Assembly: GCA_949287085.1 (NCBI GenBank)
Contig: CASEER010000014.1
Location: 1-40,850, forward strand
DNA: 40,850 bases
Origin: an uncultured Coriobacteriaceae bacterium
Lineage (GTDB): Bacteria > Actinomycetota > Coriobacteriia > Coriobacteriales > Coriobacteriaceae
Direction: 5' to 3'
The notes beneath the pieces are model-generated. The model was not told the origin of the DNA and made no database searches. It saw nothing but the letters and a program-made list of their open reading frames with translations. Positions 1 through 10,145 of this stretch are shown here, piece by piece. How positions within the stretch are numbered: the first letter of the stretch is position 1; the number at the start of each line of letters is the position of its first letter. A program made the position numbers and the translations under genes.

Positions 1-1
1 C

Positions 2-430
2 GCGCTCACCGCACCGTCCGGCAGCGCCGCCGTTCCCCATCGCGAAGCGCCCGCCGCAGCACCCGCCCGCGCCGCGCAGGGCACAGCAGCCGCCGCGCAG
101 GCCAGCGCGCTCCCGTCAGCAGAAGAGCCTCCCGACCTGGACGGCTATCCGCGCGACTTTACGACGGACGTGTATTGCTCTGGAGCAACCTTGGCCGCAC
201 TGGCACGCCTGCTCCCCTACGGCGCCGACGTGCTCGGCATTGCGGGTGAATACTTCTACATCGCCTGCCTGCGCGGGACGGTCGAGCTCCGCCGCGGACG
301 CGCCTCGTTCCCCCTGTACTATCTACACGATGGCGTGCGGCACGCCGCGACCGTCACCATCAAGAAGCGCGCCTGCGCCGACCCCGCATGGGTGATCGAT
401 ACAGTCGAGCTGCCCGACGAGCAAGGTTAA
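2..430 (+). CDS. C-terminal part of an unrecognised protein (5' end outside window)
   Basis: An open frame runs from the first bases of the window to a TAA at 428-430 without a stop, so this is the 3' end of a longer gene. The first 45 or so codons encode an Ala/Pro-rich, low-complexity linker. A compact C-terminal part of about 95 residues follows, with aromatic and hydrophobic strands (for example GEYFYIACLRG and FPLYYLHDGV) and a single Cys after DVY. A GTG at 170 could be read as a start, but the open frame upstream and the lack of a ribosome binding site argue against it. The linker-plus-domain layout fits a secreted or envelope protein, but I do not recognise the family. It converges with ettA across a short gap containing a small hairpin. 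Confidence 0.55.
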   Translation, partial: ALTAPSGSAAVPHREAPAAAPARAAQGTAAAAQASALPSAEEPPDLDGYPRDFTTDVYCSGATLAALARLLPYGADVLGIAGEYFYIACLRGTVELRRGRASFPLYYLHDGVRHAATVTIKKRACADPAWVIDTVELPDEQG

Positions 431-440
431 AACCTGACCG

Positions 441-457
441 CGTCGAGCTGCTCGACG
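441..457. terminator. Small hairpin between convergent genes
   Basis: Arms CGTCGAG and CTCGACG are separated by three bases, 11 bp after the stop of the first gene and about 50 bp beyond the end of ettA. There is no T-run on either side, so a terminator role is only suggested by position. Confidence 0.3.
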
Positions 458-509
458 ATTGCGGCCAAACCTTCCCGGCAGCACCGCCCTGCGCTCAGAC
501 AACCTTATG

Positions 510-2189
510 CTAGTCGCGCGTAAGCTTGCGATGGATGCGGTGCGGCTTGGCGGCGTCCTCGCCCAAACGCGCCACGCGGTTTTCCTGGTAGGCGGCAAAG
601 TTGCCCTCAAACCAGTACCAGCGGCCGGGATCTTCGTCCGTACCCTCCCAGGCGAGCATGTGCGTGGCCACGCGATCGAGGAACATGCGGTCGTGGCTGA
701 TCACCACGCTGCAGCCGGGGAACTCCAAAAGCGCCGCCTCCAGCGAAGAGAGCGTCTCCACGTCGAGGTCGTTCGTGGGCTCGTCCAGCAGCAGCAGGTT
801 GCCGCCCTGCTTGAGCGTAAGTGCGAGGTTCAGGCGGTTGCGCTCGCCGCCCGAGAGCACGCCCGCGCGCTTCTGCTGGTCCTGGCCTTTAAAGCCAAAG
901 CTCGCCACATAGGCGCGGCTCGGGACCTCGGTCTCGCCCACGATCATCTTGTCGGTGCCGCCCGAGACCACCTCCCAGAGGGTCTTGTTGGGGTCAATGC
1001 CCTCGCGCCCCTGGTCAACGTAGGAAATCTTTACCGTCTCGCCGAGCTCGATGGTGCCGGCGGTGGGCTGCTCCTGGCCAATGATCATCTTGAAGAGCGT
1101 CGACTTGCCCACGCCGTTGGGACCGATCACGCCCACGATGCCGTTGCGCGGCAGGCTGAAGCTCAGATCGTCGATGAGCACGCGGCCGTCGAATTCCTTG
1201 CGCAGATGCTCCACCTCAAGCACCTTGGCACCCAGACGCGGGCCCACGGGAATGCGGATGTCGGTCCAGTCGAGCTTCTGGCTCGCGCGGGCCTCGGCCT
1301 CCATCTCCTCATAGCGCGCAAGACGGGCCTTGTTCTTGGCCTGGCGCGCCTTAGGGCTCGAGCGCACCCACTCGAGCTCAGACGCCATGCGCTTGGCAAG
1401 CTTGGCGTCGCGCTGGCCCTGGGCAGCGATGCGCGCGGCCTTGGTCTCGAGGTAGGTGGAATAGTTGCCCTTGTAGGGGTAGAGATGTCCGCGGTCGACC
1501 TCGCAGATCCACTCGGCGACGTTGTCCAGGAAGTAGCGGTCGTGCGTGACGGCAAGCACGGCGCCGGGATAGTTCTTGAGGAAGTGCTCGAGCCACAGCA
1601 CCGACTCGGCGTCCAGGTGGTTGGTGGGCTCGTCCAAAAGCAGCAGGTCCGGAGCCTCGAGCAAAAGCTTGCAGAGCGCCACGCGACGGCGCTCGCCGCC
1701 CGAGAGCACCTTCACGGGCGTGTCGGAATCGGGCAGCTGAAGGGCGTCCATGGCCTGGCCGAGCTTGCTGTCGATGTCCCAGCCATCGGCCGCATCGATC
1801 TCGTCCTGCAGCTTGCCCATCTCGGCCATGAGCGCATCAAAGTCCGCATCGGGCGCGGCCATCTCCTCGCCGATCTGGTTAAACCGGTCGACCTTGGCAA
1901 GCAGATCGCCAAAGGCCATGCGCACGTTCTCGATGACGGTCTTCTCATCGTCGAGCGGCGGCTCCTGCTCAAGCAGGCCCACCGTGTAGCCCGGCGTGAG
2001 GCGCGCGTCCCCGTTGGAGACCTCCTCCTTGCCCGCCATGATCTTGAGCAGCGTCGACTTGCCCATGCCGTTGGGGCCCACGACGCCGATCTTGGCGCCC
2101 GGATAGAAGCTCAGGGTCACATCGTCAAGAATAACCTTGTCGCCATGCGCCTTGCGCGCCTGGTACATCTGGTAAATGAATTCGGCCAT
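510..2189 (-). CDS. ettA: ABC-F ATPase, energy-dependent translational throttle EttA
   Basis: A soluble ABC-F protein of 559 residues, matching the usual EttA length. Members of this subfamily bind the ribosomal E site and gate entry into elongation according to ATP/ADP level. Two nucleotide-binding domains are complete: first P-loop GPNGMGKST (38-46), signature LSGGERRR, Walker B LLLLDEPTNHLD; second P-loop GPNGVGKST, signature LSGGERNR (about 445), Walker B LLLLDEPTNDLD. There are no membrane segments. The N-terminus MAEFIYQMYQARKAHGDKVI is characteristic of EttA rather than Uup or antibiotic-resistance ABC-Fs. The acidic stretch between residues 90 and 140 corresponds to the EttA arm. The first P-loop has Met where many homologues have Ala or Cys. 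The start is set by AGGAG about 6 bp upstream. It lies downstream of a HAD phosphatase on the same strand, with a 90-bp gap. Confidence 0.93.
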   Translation of the reverse strand: MAEFIYQMYQARKAHGDKVILDDVTLSFYPGAKIGVVGPNGMGKSTLLKIMAGKEEVSNGDARLTPGYTVGLLEQEPPLDDEKTVIENVRMAFGDLLAKVDRFNQIGEEMAAPDADFDALMAEMGKLQDEIDAADGWDIDSKLGQAMDALQLPDSDTPVKVLSGGERRRVALCKLLLEAPDLLLLDEPTNHLDAESVLWLEHFLKNYPGAVLAVTHDRYFLDNVAEWICEVDRGHLYPYKGNYSTYLETKAARIAAQGQRDAKLAKRMASELEWVRSSPKARQAKNKARLARYEEMEAEARASQKLDWTDIRIPVGPRLGAKVLEVEHLRKEFDGRVLIDDLSFSLPRNGIVGVIGPNGVGKSTLFKMIIGQEQPTAGTIELGETVKISYVDQGREGIDPNKTLWEVVSGGTDKMIVGETEVPSRAYVASFGFKGQDQQKRAGVLSGGERNRLNLALTLKQGGNLLLLDEPTNDLDVETLSSLEAALLEFPGCSVVISHDRMFLDRVATHMLAWEGTDEDPGRWYWFEGNFAAYQENRVARLGEDAAKPHRIHRKLTRD

Positions 2190-2279
2190 GTACGCTCCTG
2201 TTCAGCGGTTTTCGGTTTCTATCTAGCTCTTTTGGTGGTCAGCGACCCTTCCCAGCCACCTGTTTTGGCGATGAGCGCC

Positions 2280-3116
2280 TTATGCGAGCAGCTGCTCGAG
2301 CGCGTCGGCGATGCCGTCCTCGTTGTTGGTGCCGGTGACCATGTTGGCGGCCTCCTTGGCCTCGGCGACCGCGTTGCCCATAGCCACGCCAACGCCCGCC
2401 GCGCGCAGCATAGCCACGTCGTTCTGGCCATCGCCAAAGGCCACCAGCTCACTCATGTCGATCCCGCGCTGCGGCAAGGCGCCGGCAAGCGCACGACCCT
2501 TATCAAGCCCGAGCGCCGTGTACTCAAAATAACAATCCGCCGTAAACATGCAGTTCAGGCGCCCCGCAAACGGCGCGGCCATCTGAGCGTGGTGCTCGGC
2601 CAAATACGTATCGGTGCCGGCCGTCAAGATCTTGTTCTGCGGCGTCACGCACCACTCACGCAAGTCGCGCACCTCGTGAATACGCAGGTCGCAGGCATCG
2701 CGCTCGTACTTGATGATGTTCTTGGGCTCGCCGCGATGGTAAATGGTGCAGCGGTACGCGTCCTCGATGTACAGGCGGTCGCCGTCCACCATCATGGGAA
2801 TCACGTCGAAGTTGCGCACGTGCTCCAGCACGGCGCGCGCATCCTCGGGACTCATGGCCTGATCAAACAGCAGCTCACCCGATGCGGCATCGCGCACCTG
2901 CGAGCCGTTGTAGGCCACCAGCAGACCGTGGTAGCGGTCGAGCTCAAGCTCACTCGCCAAACGGTGCAGCCCGTGAATGGGCCGGCCAGACGCCAGAATC
3001 ACCGTGATGCCCGCGCGCTCGGCCGCAAGCAGCGCCTCCTTGGTGCGCGTCGTGATCACCTTGCTGTCATTGGTTAGCGTACCGTCAATATCGAGCGCGA
3101 TAGCCTTGATTGCCAT
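2280..3116 (-). CDS. Cof-type HAD-superfamily (IIB) phosphatase
   Basis: Predicted Mg-dependent phosphatase of the Cof/YidA group, probably acting on sugar phosphates or related small metabolites; the substrate cannot be told from sequence. The 278 residues fit the family. Motif I is LDIDGTL (nucleophile D9, acid/base D11), motif II is LASGRP, and motif IV is FGDGQNDVAML near the C-terminus. A C2-type cap lies between. The ATG at 3116 is preferred over an in-frame ATG at 3161 because GGGGAG lies 5 bp upstream and the extra 15 residues (Arg-rich) are not part of the fold. It precedes ettA on the same strand. Upstream lies a 505-bp divergent gap shared with the tcdA-like gene. Confidence 0.88.
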   Translation of the reverse strand: MAIKAIALDIDGTLTNDSKVITTRTKEALLAAERAGITVILASGRPIHGLHRLASELELDRYHGLLVAYNGSQVRDAASGELLFDQAMSPEDARAVLEHVRNFDVIPMMVDGDRLYIEDAYRCTIYHRGEPKNIIKYERDACDLRIHEVRDLREWCVTPQNKILTAGTDTYLAEHHAQMAAPFAGRLNCMFTADCYFEYTALGLDKGRALAGALPQRGIDMSELVAFGDGQNDVAMLRAAGVGVAMGNAVAEAKEAANMVTGTNNEDGIADALEQLLA

Positions 3117-3281
3117 GGTTCTCCCCTGTCGATAAGCGCGCAAGCGTGTGGCGGCGAGCACCCTGCCCGCGCGCCGCGGTGTTTGCTGCGCCCGCGCGCT
3201 GCGCTGTTCCTCGGGCCATGATACCGCGACTCCCCTGCCGCGCCCGCCGCACGCGGGAATGCCCTACATGCACATAACTTT

Positions 3282-3450
3282 GGAGTGGATATGAGCTGAT
3301 TTGAGAAAGAGCGGTGGGGCAAGTGAGGTGGGGGCAAATGGGGTGGACATGAGCTTGAATGCAGACCGGTAGGGCTAGCGAGGCAGGGGCCAAACGGAGT
3401 GTACATGAGCCGATTTGGGCAGGGACCTGCCCGGACAAGTAAGGCGAGGG
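3282..3450. repeat. Three imperfect tandem repeats, period 56-58 bp, in a divergent promoter gap
   Basis: Within the 505-bp gap (3117-3621), the motif GGRGTGKAYATGAGC starts at 3282, 3340 and 3396. Each copy is followed by a purine-rich GGTGGGGCAAGTGAGG-like stretch. Units differ by many substitutions, so the array is old. No open frame with a ribosome binding site was seen in the gap. Confidence 0.65.
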
Positions 3451-3621
3451 AGCCAAGAGAACCGCGCCGATGAATTGAAGCGCTGGGCGCCAGGCGCGCC
3501 GCACCATTGTGTCCGGGCGGCGTGCCATAATAGCCGTGTTACACAACAGCAGGGCAGGCGGCCGCACGCGCATGTCGCCTTGCCGCTTATGCCCCGAGCC
3601 CGTCACAGAAACGAGGACCGC

Positions 3622-4404
3622 ATGCCTACGTCAGCGCATACCACCGAGCACGCCACCTCGCGCCTCGAAGCGCTCTGGGGCCGCGCTGCCGTTGAGCGCA
3701 CCCAGTCGGCCACGGTCATGGTATTTGGCGCGGGCGGCGTGGGGTCCAACTGCATCGAGGCGCTCGTGCGGGGCGGCGTGGGCACGCTTGTGGTGGTGGA
3801 TGGCGACGAGGTGGCACCGAGTAACATCAACCGCCAGGCCATTGCGTTTGCCGACACGCTCGGCATGCGCAAGGTCGACGCCGTGTGCGCCTTTGTAGCC
3901 CGCATTAACCCTGCGGCACGCGTTATCGTGCGCGACACCTTCGTGTTGCCAGCTATGGTTGAGGAGCTCATTGCCAGCTGCCGCGCCCAAGCGGGCGGGC
4001 GCATCGATTACGTGGTTGACGCCATCGACACCGTTTCGACCAAGCTGGAGCTTGCACGCGTGGCCGAAGAGCAGGGCCTGCCGCTCGTGAGCAGCATGGG
4101 CGGCGCCATGAAGCTGCGACCCGAGCTTCTGCGGTTCGCTGACATCTACGAGACCTCGGGCGACCCGCTGGCGCGCGTGATGCGCAAAGGCTGCCGCAAG
4201 CGCGGCGTCAAACGGCTCGAGGTGCTCTACTCCACCGAAGCCCCGCTCCCCCGCCCAGCGGCAGACGAGCGCCCAACCTTGGGCACGACCTCGTACCTGC
4301 CGCCCATCATGGGCCAGATGCTCGCCGGCCTAGTGCTGCGCCGCCTTGCCGGCTACGATAACGCCGCCTCCCCCGCCGACCCAACACGCGAAGGTAATGC
4401 CTGA
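3622..4404 (+). CDS. tcdA: ThiF/E1-like adenylyltransferase, TcdA (tRNA cyclic-t6A dehydratase) type
   Basis: E1-like enzyme of 260 residues. TcdA (CsdL) homologues use ATP to cyclise threonylcarbamoyladenosine at position 37 of ANN-decoding tRNAs. The nucleotide-binding motif FGAGGVGSNC is at 35-44, followed by VVVDGDEVAPSNINRQ, in which the Asp and Arg contact ATP, and VDAIDT, a usual E1 strand. The segment GDPLARVMRKGCRKRGV is typical of TcdA rather than MoeB or ThiF, and the CxxC zinc pairs of MoeB are absent. The ATG at 3622 follows GAGGA by 4-5 bp; the longer open frame upstream has no ribosome site and covers the repeat region. The stop overlaps the start of the next gene by one base (TGATG), so the two are translationally coupled. 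Confidence 0.82.
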   Translation: MPTSAHTTEHATSRLEALWGRAAVERTQSATVMVFGAGGVGSNCIEALVRGGVGTLVVVDGDEVAPSNINRQAIAFADTLGMRKVDAVCAFVARINPAARVIVRDTFVLPAMVEELIASCRAQAGGRIDYVVDAIDTVSTKLELARVAEEQGLPLVSSMGGAMKLRPELLRFADIYETSGDPLARVMRKGCRKRGVKRLEVLYSTEAPLPRPAADERPTLGTTSYLPPIMGQMLAGLVLRRLAGYDNAASPADPTREGNA

Positions 4405-5180
4405 TGAAACTCGTTGATATGCACTGTCACCTCGACCGCATGACCAATGGCCTTGCCATTGCGCAAGCAGCTGCAGGGCGCGACATGGGGTTCTTTTGCA
4501 CAACGGTTACGCCACAGGACGCGGCCGCGGCCCAGGAACGATTTGCCGCGTGCTCCAACGTGCGCGTGGGCGTGGGACTGCACCCGTGGTGGCTTGCGGA
4601 CGGCACGTGCGGCGCCCGCGACGTGGCAGACCTTGAGCGCCGCGCGGCAACGGCGCGCTTTATTGGCGAAGTGGGGCTCGATGGCGGCAAGCGCGGCGGC
4701 AACGCACTCGAGTTGCAGCTGGCCGCATTCCGGCGCATGGTGCGCGCCGCGGCCGAGCACCCCATACCCGGACGGGTCCTCTCCATTCATGCCATCCGTG
4801 CGGTCACGCCCGTGCTCGACACACTTGAGCAAACGGGCCTTGCCGCCGAAGCAACATGCATTTTGCACTGGTTTTCGGGTTCCACCGACGAGCTGTGGCG
4901 AGCGGTGCACCTGGGCTGCCGGTTCTCGGTCAACGAGCACATGCTCGCCACCAAGCGCGGCCGCGAATACGTGCGCATCGTGCCTGCCGAGGTGCTGCTC
5001 CTTGAAACCGATGCGCCGCCCGAGCTCAACGCACCCTATGAGCTTGATGCTATCGAGCAGTCGCTCAACATCGTGCTTGACGAGCTTGCGAGCATTCGCC
5101 GGTGCGACCGCACAGTACTCGCCCGCTCCATCGCCAGCCGCAGCGCCGCCTTGCTTGACCTGCCCTGCGCGGACGCGTAA
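4404..5180 (+). CDS. TatD-family metal-dependent hydrolase
   Basis: Amidohydrolase-fold protein of 258 residues in the TatD family (3'-5' exonuclease / deacylase-type metalloenzymes). All metal ligands are visible: HCH at 7-9, GEVGLD (Glu), SIHA (His), LHWFSG (His) and LLETDAP (Asp). It starts inside the stop codon of the tcdA-like gene, which implies one operon and coupled translation. Homologues vary in substrate, from DNA ends to D-aminoacyl groups, so its exact role is open. Pairing with a tRNA-modifying enzyme may point to RNA or nucleotide quality control, but that is inference. Confidence 0.85.
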   Translation: MKLVDMHCHLDRMTNGLAIAQAAAGRDMGFFCTTVTPQDAAAAQERFAACSNVRVGVGLHPWWLADGTCGARDVADLERRAATARFIGEVGLDGGKRGGNALELQLAAFRRMVRAAAEHPIPGRVLSIHAIRAVTPVLDTLEQTGLAAEATCILHWFSGSTDELWRAVHLGCRFSVNEHMLATKRGREYVRIVPAEVLLLETDAPPELNAPYELDAIEQSLNIVLDELASIRRCDRTVLARSIASRSAALLDLPCADA

Positions 5181-5221
5181 GCCCGTTCACGCGCGGACCC
5201 CTGGTTCACCCGCCCTGTCCT

Positions 5222-5322
5222 GCCAATCCCTGCCCGGCGCGGCCCGGCTTGTCCCGGCCAATCCCAGGCAGCGGGCGTCCTAGCACCGGCTGCTCAGGTG
5301 CACCAGACCGCAGGCGTCCTAG
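5222..5322. repeat. Degenerate repeats including a copy of the neighbouring gene's stop region
   Basis: GCGTCCTAGC occurs at 5275 and 5314 (39 bp apart). The second copy contains the stop codon of the HAD gene on the minus strand. The bases that follow each copy (CACCGGCTGCTCAG and GCTTGCCGCCCAG) are related, as if the end of the gene had been duplicated and had decayed. GCCAATCCC also recurs at 5222 and 5257. The gap separates two convergent genes. Confidence 0.5.
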
Positions 5323-6002
5323 CGCTTGCCGCCCAGCTGCACAGCCACGAGCACCTCGGGAATCGTGTCCACGATGATGTCTGCCTGGTCCTGCGAAAAG
5401 CCAAACCGCTCCTCGCGCTTGGCGATAACCGTCAGACCTGCGCGCTTGCCCGCCTCGATGCCAAAGGCCGAGTCCTCCACGCAGCAGCAGGCCGCTGCCG
5501 GCAACCCCAGCACCTCCATGGTATGCAGGTAGATTTTGGGGTTCGGCTTGCTCTCGTGGAACTGCTCGCCGCTCACAACCACCTCAAACATGCCGGCAAT
5601 GCCGCACTGCCCCAACACATCCTGAATGTTGTTCATCGGCGAGGACGAGGCAAGCGCCAGCCGCACGCCGCGCTCGCGCAAGGCGGCAAGCGTCTCGGGC
5701 ACGCCGGGGTTTAAGAGCGCCGCATAGTCGTACGAGCTGCCCGCTGTCCAGCGGTAGTAGAGCGCCACCGCCTCGTCGGGCGTCATGGTGCCCAAACCGT
5801 TGCGCGCAAACCACCGCGCCAGCGAGCTCGTAAACGTCTTTTGCGAGCTTCCTACCAGCCCGTAGATCTCGTCCTTGGTAACATCGAGCCCGCGCGCGCC
5901 AAACACATCGATGAGCTCGTTGGCGTATGCGGCCTCTGAATCAATGAGCACGCCATCCATGTCAAAGATGACGGCCTTGAACGGGATTGCGTCTGACACC
6001 AT
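5319..6002 (-). CDS. HAD-IA phosphatase/phosphomutase (beta-phosphoglucomutase-like)
   Basis: HAD subfamily IA protein of 227 residues. Motif I FDMDGVLIDSE (nucleophile Asp, second Asp acid/base) is near residue 13. An alpha-helical C1 cap follows at about 25-90, then motif II ALASSSP, the Lys of motif III in ESKPNPKIY, and motif IV VEDSAFGIEAG. The SSS motif and KPxPxIY occur in beta-phosphoglucomutase, 2-deoxyglucose-6-phosphatase and similar sugar-phosphate enzymes, so a sugar phosphate is the likely substrate. GGAAGGTGG sits 7 bp before the ATG. The gene begins 13 bp after the end of the EamA transporter gene, so the two probably form an operon. Confidence 0.85.
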   Translation of the reverse strand: MVSDAIPFKAVIFDMDGVLIDSEAAYANELIDVFGARGLDVTKDEIYGLVGSSQKTFTSSLARWFARNGLGTMTPDEAVALYYRWTAGSSYDYAALLNPGVPETLAALRERGVRLALASSSPMNNIQDVLGQCGIAGMFEVVVSGEQFHESKPNPKIYLHTMEVLGLPAAACCCVEDSAFGIEAGKRAGLTVIAKREERFGFSQDQADIIVDTIPEVLVAVQLGGKR

Positions 6003-6015
6003 GCCCCACCTTCCA

Positions 6016-7005
6016 CTACTTTGCGGCGCTGCGCCGGCGCCGGGCTGCGTTTGGCTTCAACAAAAACGAAAAATGCGTTTCGGATAAAACGATCGAGGTA
6101 AAAATGAGCGCAAAGCCCGCGACGAGCCGCACGGTGAGCTGCTCGCCGGCAAAGATGACCGAGAACAGCACGCCCGACGGGGACTCGAGCGAGAGCAGCA
6201 GCGACCCCGTGGACGAGGGCACATGGGCAAGCCCGAGATTTTGCATGAGCATGCCCAGGCACGTGCAGCACAGCGCCAAAAACAGGATGGTCCCCACGAG
6301 GCTCGGTGACCAGGCAATCGCCGTGATGGGCGGTTCGGTGGCCAAGGACGCCACCGTGTCCATGAGCCCCACGGTAAGGAACATCCAAAACGTGATGACG
6401 TTCACGTCGAGCTCGCGCCCATATTTGGCCGCTGTGGCTATCTGCAAGGCAAAAAAGACCGCTCCTATGAGCGTCAGTAGGTCGCCCCGCTGCATGGAAA
6501 AGCTGTCGAGCGCCACAAGCGCGATGCCCGCCACGCAGAGCACAGCCGCGCCCAGGTTGAAGCGCGTAAGCGGCTCGCGCGCCATGATGAAGCTGACAAA
6601 CGGCACCAAGATGCAGTACGTACCGGTCAGGAACGCGTTCTTGCCCGCCGTGGTATCTGCGAGGCCCAGCGTTTGGAACGCATACGCCAGGCCCAAAAAG
6701 ATGCCCATCGCGCACCCCACCACGATGTTGCGCGCGTTCAGATGGGCCACGATGCGCTTGGCAAAGAGCGCGAACATGACCGCCGCCGCGATTAAAAAGC
6801 GGCAGGCAAGCAGCATGAACGTAGGGATGCTGTCGAGCGTGTCCTTCATGATGAAGAACGAATAGCCCCACATCAGGGCCATGGCCACCAGCATGAGCTT
6901 CCAAAAGAACGGCGAACGCGCGCCAGCGCCCCTGAGCGCTCCGGGCGCGCGGTCCTCGGGCGCAACGGGGGTATCGCCACCCAAGTTGTCGAGTAATTCG
7001 GGCAT
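6016..7005 (-). CDS. EamA/DMT-superfamily inner-membrane transporter
   Basis: Integral membrane protein of 329 residues with about ten hydrophobic segments in two EamA repeats, starting after a 35-residue polar N-terminus (ending SPFFWKLML). The conserved first-repeat features WGYSFFIMKD and the Arg in ACRFLIAA are present. The second repeat carries SLESPSGVLFS near the usual position of the E-P-V motif. Such proteins export or import amino acids, sugars, nucleosides or vitamins; the cargo cannot be assigned here. The C-terminus is Arg-rich (RRRRSAAK), consistent with a cytoplasmic end. Start chosen from AGGTGA upstream of ATG. Coupled downstream to a HAD phosphatase. Confidence 0.85.
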   Translation of the reverse strand: MPELLDNLGGDTPVAPEDRAPGALRGAGARSPFFWKLMLVAMALMWGYSFFIMKDTLDSIPTFMLLACRFLIAAAVMFALFAKRIVAHLNARNIVVGCAMGIFLGLAYAFQTLGLADTTAGKNAFLTGTYCILVPFVSFIMAREPLTRFNLGAAVLCVAGIALVALDSFSMQRGDLLTLIGAVFFALQIATAAKYGRELDVNVITFWMFLTVGLMDTVASLATEPPITAIAWSPSLVGTILFLALCCTCLGMLMQNLGLAHVPSSTGSLLLSLESPSGVLFSVIFAGEQLTVRLVAGFALIFTSIVLSETHFSFLLKPNAARRRRSAAK

Positions 7006-7093
7006 CCTTCACCTATCCGATCGAGAAACGGGATACAAAAACCTAAAACGGGACGAGCAAGCCTGGCACCGCCGCCCCGGGAACGCAAACGCA

Positions 7094-7121
7094 ACGGGGC
7101 GGCCGCGTGCGACCGCCCCGT
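7094..7121 (-). terminator. Rho-independent-type terminator after pgi
   Basis: Perfect 9-bp arms ACGGGGCGG and CCGCCCCGT flank a 10-base loop, 25 bp beyond the pgi stop. Downstream on the minus strand the sequence is TGCGTTTGCG, a weak T-tract. Confidence 0.6.
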
Positions 7122-7145
7122 CATATGCGCTCTGCGAGCACCGCG

Positions 7146-8840
<1,695 letters not shown>

Positions 8841-8865
8841 GACTTCCTCCTTGATTGGTGCGGTA

Positions 8866-8887
8866 AGTATCCGCGTACGCAGATACT
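8866..8887. promoter_or_regulatory. 22-bp near-perfect palindrome upstream of pgi
   Basis: Arms AGTATC/GATACT surround the perfect palindrome GCGTACGC, with one pair of mismatched positions in 22 bp. It lies 26 bp upstream of the pgi start. It could be a repressor operator or a hairpin in the 5' leader. TAGAAT on the minus strand, just upstream, could be the -10 element. Confidence 0.45.
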
Positions 8888-9016
8888 CTTCATTCTAGCG
8901 CAGCAGGAGGGATACCGGGGGCAGCAGCCGGGTTTGTTGCGCGGCGCGCGAAAAGGCACGACCGCAACGGGATGGCATCTTTGGACCCAGCAGATGCGGG
9001 TGCGGCGCTCAGCAGC

Positions 9017-10093
9017 CTACCAGGCAACCGAGACGCCGAGCCCGGGCTCCTCGGAAAGCACGACCACATCCCCCTGCTCAACGAACGCGCCCTGCACCGG
9101 CACCAGGGAAGCGTCGTAGTACCGGAAGCTGTCGCAGTCGGTATCGGGGATGTTCGCGCGCGCCGCGGCGAGCGAAAGCCCCGCGCTGATAGCGACGGGC
9201 GTCTCGAGCATACAGCCGACCATGCACTCCAAGCCGGCTGCCGCCGCGATGGCGTCGATGGAGAGCGCCGGAAAGAGCCCGCCGCACTTCATGAGCTTGA
9301 TGTTTATCTTGTCCGCCGCGCCGAGGGCACAAGCGCGCAGGGCGTCCGCGGGCGCATGCACCGCCTCGTCGAGCATGATGGCAACGCCTTCCGCGCGGTC
9401 GCGCAGCCAAGCGGAGCCCTCAAGGTCGCGTGCCGACAGCAGCTGCTCGGCCTCATCGACGCCGTGCGCGGCGAACACCTTGAGCATGCGGGCGGCTATG
9501 GCGGGGGTATAGCCCTGGTTGCCGTCGACGCGAAGCGCCGCGCGTCCCCCGATCGCCCCGGCCACGGCAGCGACGGCGCGCTCGTCAGTTGCCGGGTCGA
9601 TCCCCACCTTCATCTTGATGATGCGGAAGCCCTCCTCCTCGACATAGTGCCGGGCCGACTCCGCCATGTGCGCGGAATCGGCGATACCCACCGTCATGTC
9701 GGTCTGCACACGCGGGTCGCTCCCGCCGAGCAGCCGCCATACGGGGAGCCCCGCCGCTTTGCCCATGATGTCGTACAGGGCGAGGTCGATGGCGCACTTC
9801 GCAGCCGGGTTGCCCCGCAGAACCCGGTCCATCTTGAGGTGCGCCTGCTCGATGGCAAACGGATCGAGCCCCTCGACGGCTTGCCCCAGCACCTTGAGGG
9901 CCGCGGTCACCGTGCCCGTGGTCTCACCGGTCACGCAGGGCTCGGGCGCCGCCTCGCCATAGCCCGTAAGCCCGGCATCGGTCTGCACGCGCACGAGCAC
10001 CACCTCGGTAAAGGCGATCTCGCGCAGGGCGATCTTGAACGGCTCGCGCAACGGCACGCGCAGGACCTTCTGCTCAATCGACGTGATCTTCAT
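9017..10093 (-). CDS. Dipeptide epimerase (enolase superfamily, L-Ala-D/L-Glu type)
   Basis: Enolase-superfamily enzyme of 358 residues that probably epimerises dipeptides, the best-known being L-Ala-D-Glu from peptidoglycan. Present are an N-terminal capping domain (MKITSIEQKVLRVPLREPF), the catalytic KxK in IIKMKVG, metal ligands in LRVDGNQGY (Asp), VDEAEQ (Glu) and IMLDEAV (Asp), the opposing base Lys in INIKLMKCGG, and a C-terminal DTDCDSF near the DxD motif that recognises the dipeptide ammonium. AAGGGG precedes ATG at 10093; the longer open frame upstream is unrelated. Neighbours are a transglutaminase-like protein and an oligopeptide-ABC ATPase remnant, which supports a peptide-use role. 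Muconate-cycloisomerase-type alternatives are less likely because of the C-terminal motif. Confidence 0.82.
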   Translation of the reverse strand: MKITSIEQKVLRVPLREPFKIALREIAFTEVVLVRVQTDAGLTGYGEAAPEPCVTGETTGTVTAALKVLGQAVEGLDPFAIEQAHLKMDRVLRGNPAAKCAIDLALYDIMGKAAGLPVWRLLGGSDPRVQTDMTVGIADSAHMAESARHYVEEEGFRIIKMKVGIDPATDERAVAAVAGAIGGRAALRVDGNQGYTPAIAARMLKVFAAHGVDEAEQLLSARDLEGSAWLRDRAEGVAIMLDEAVHAPADALRACALGAADKINIKLMKCGGLFPALSIDAIAAAAGLECMVGCMLETPVAISAGLSLAAARANIPDTDCDSFRYYDASLVPVQGAFVEQGDVVVLSEEPGLGVSVAW

Positions 10094-10145
10094 GATGTTC
10101 CCCTTGATCTGGCGCACACAGCGCGGCTGCGGACCCCTGAGCGCT

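Noticed and set aside
170..430. Complete 86-residue gene starting at GTG 170
   Set aside because: The frame is open upstream to the window edge and no ribosome site precedes the GTG, so a 5'-partial longer gene is more likely.
459..3077. 872-codon open frame on the plus strand
   Set aside because: It lies entirely opposite ettA and the HAD gene, is rich in Arg, His, Leu and Ala, and shows no motif. Long antisense frames are expected in DNA this GC-rich.
5852..7012. 386-codon minus-strand open frame over the EamA transporter
   Set aside because: The +1 frame of the transporter and HAD genes, His/Arg/Gly-rich and without homology.
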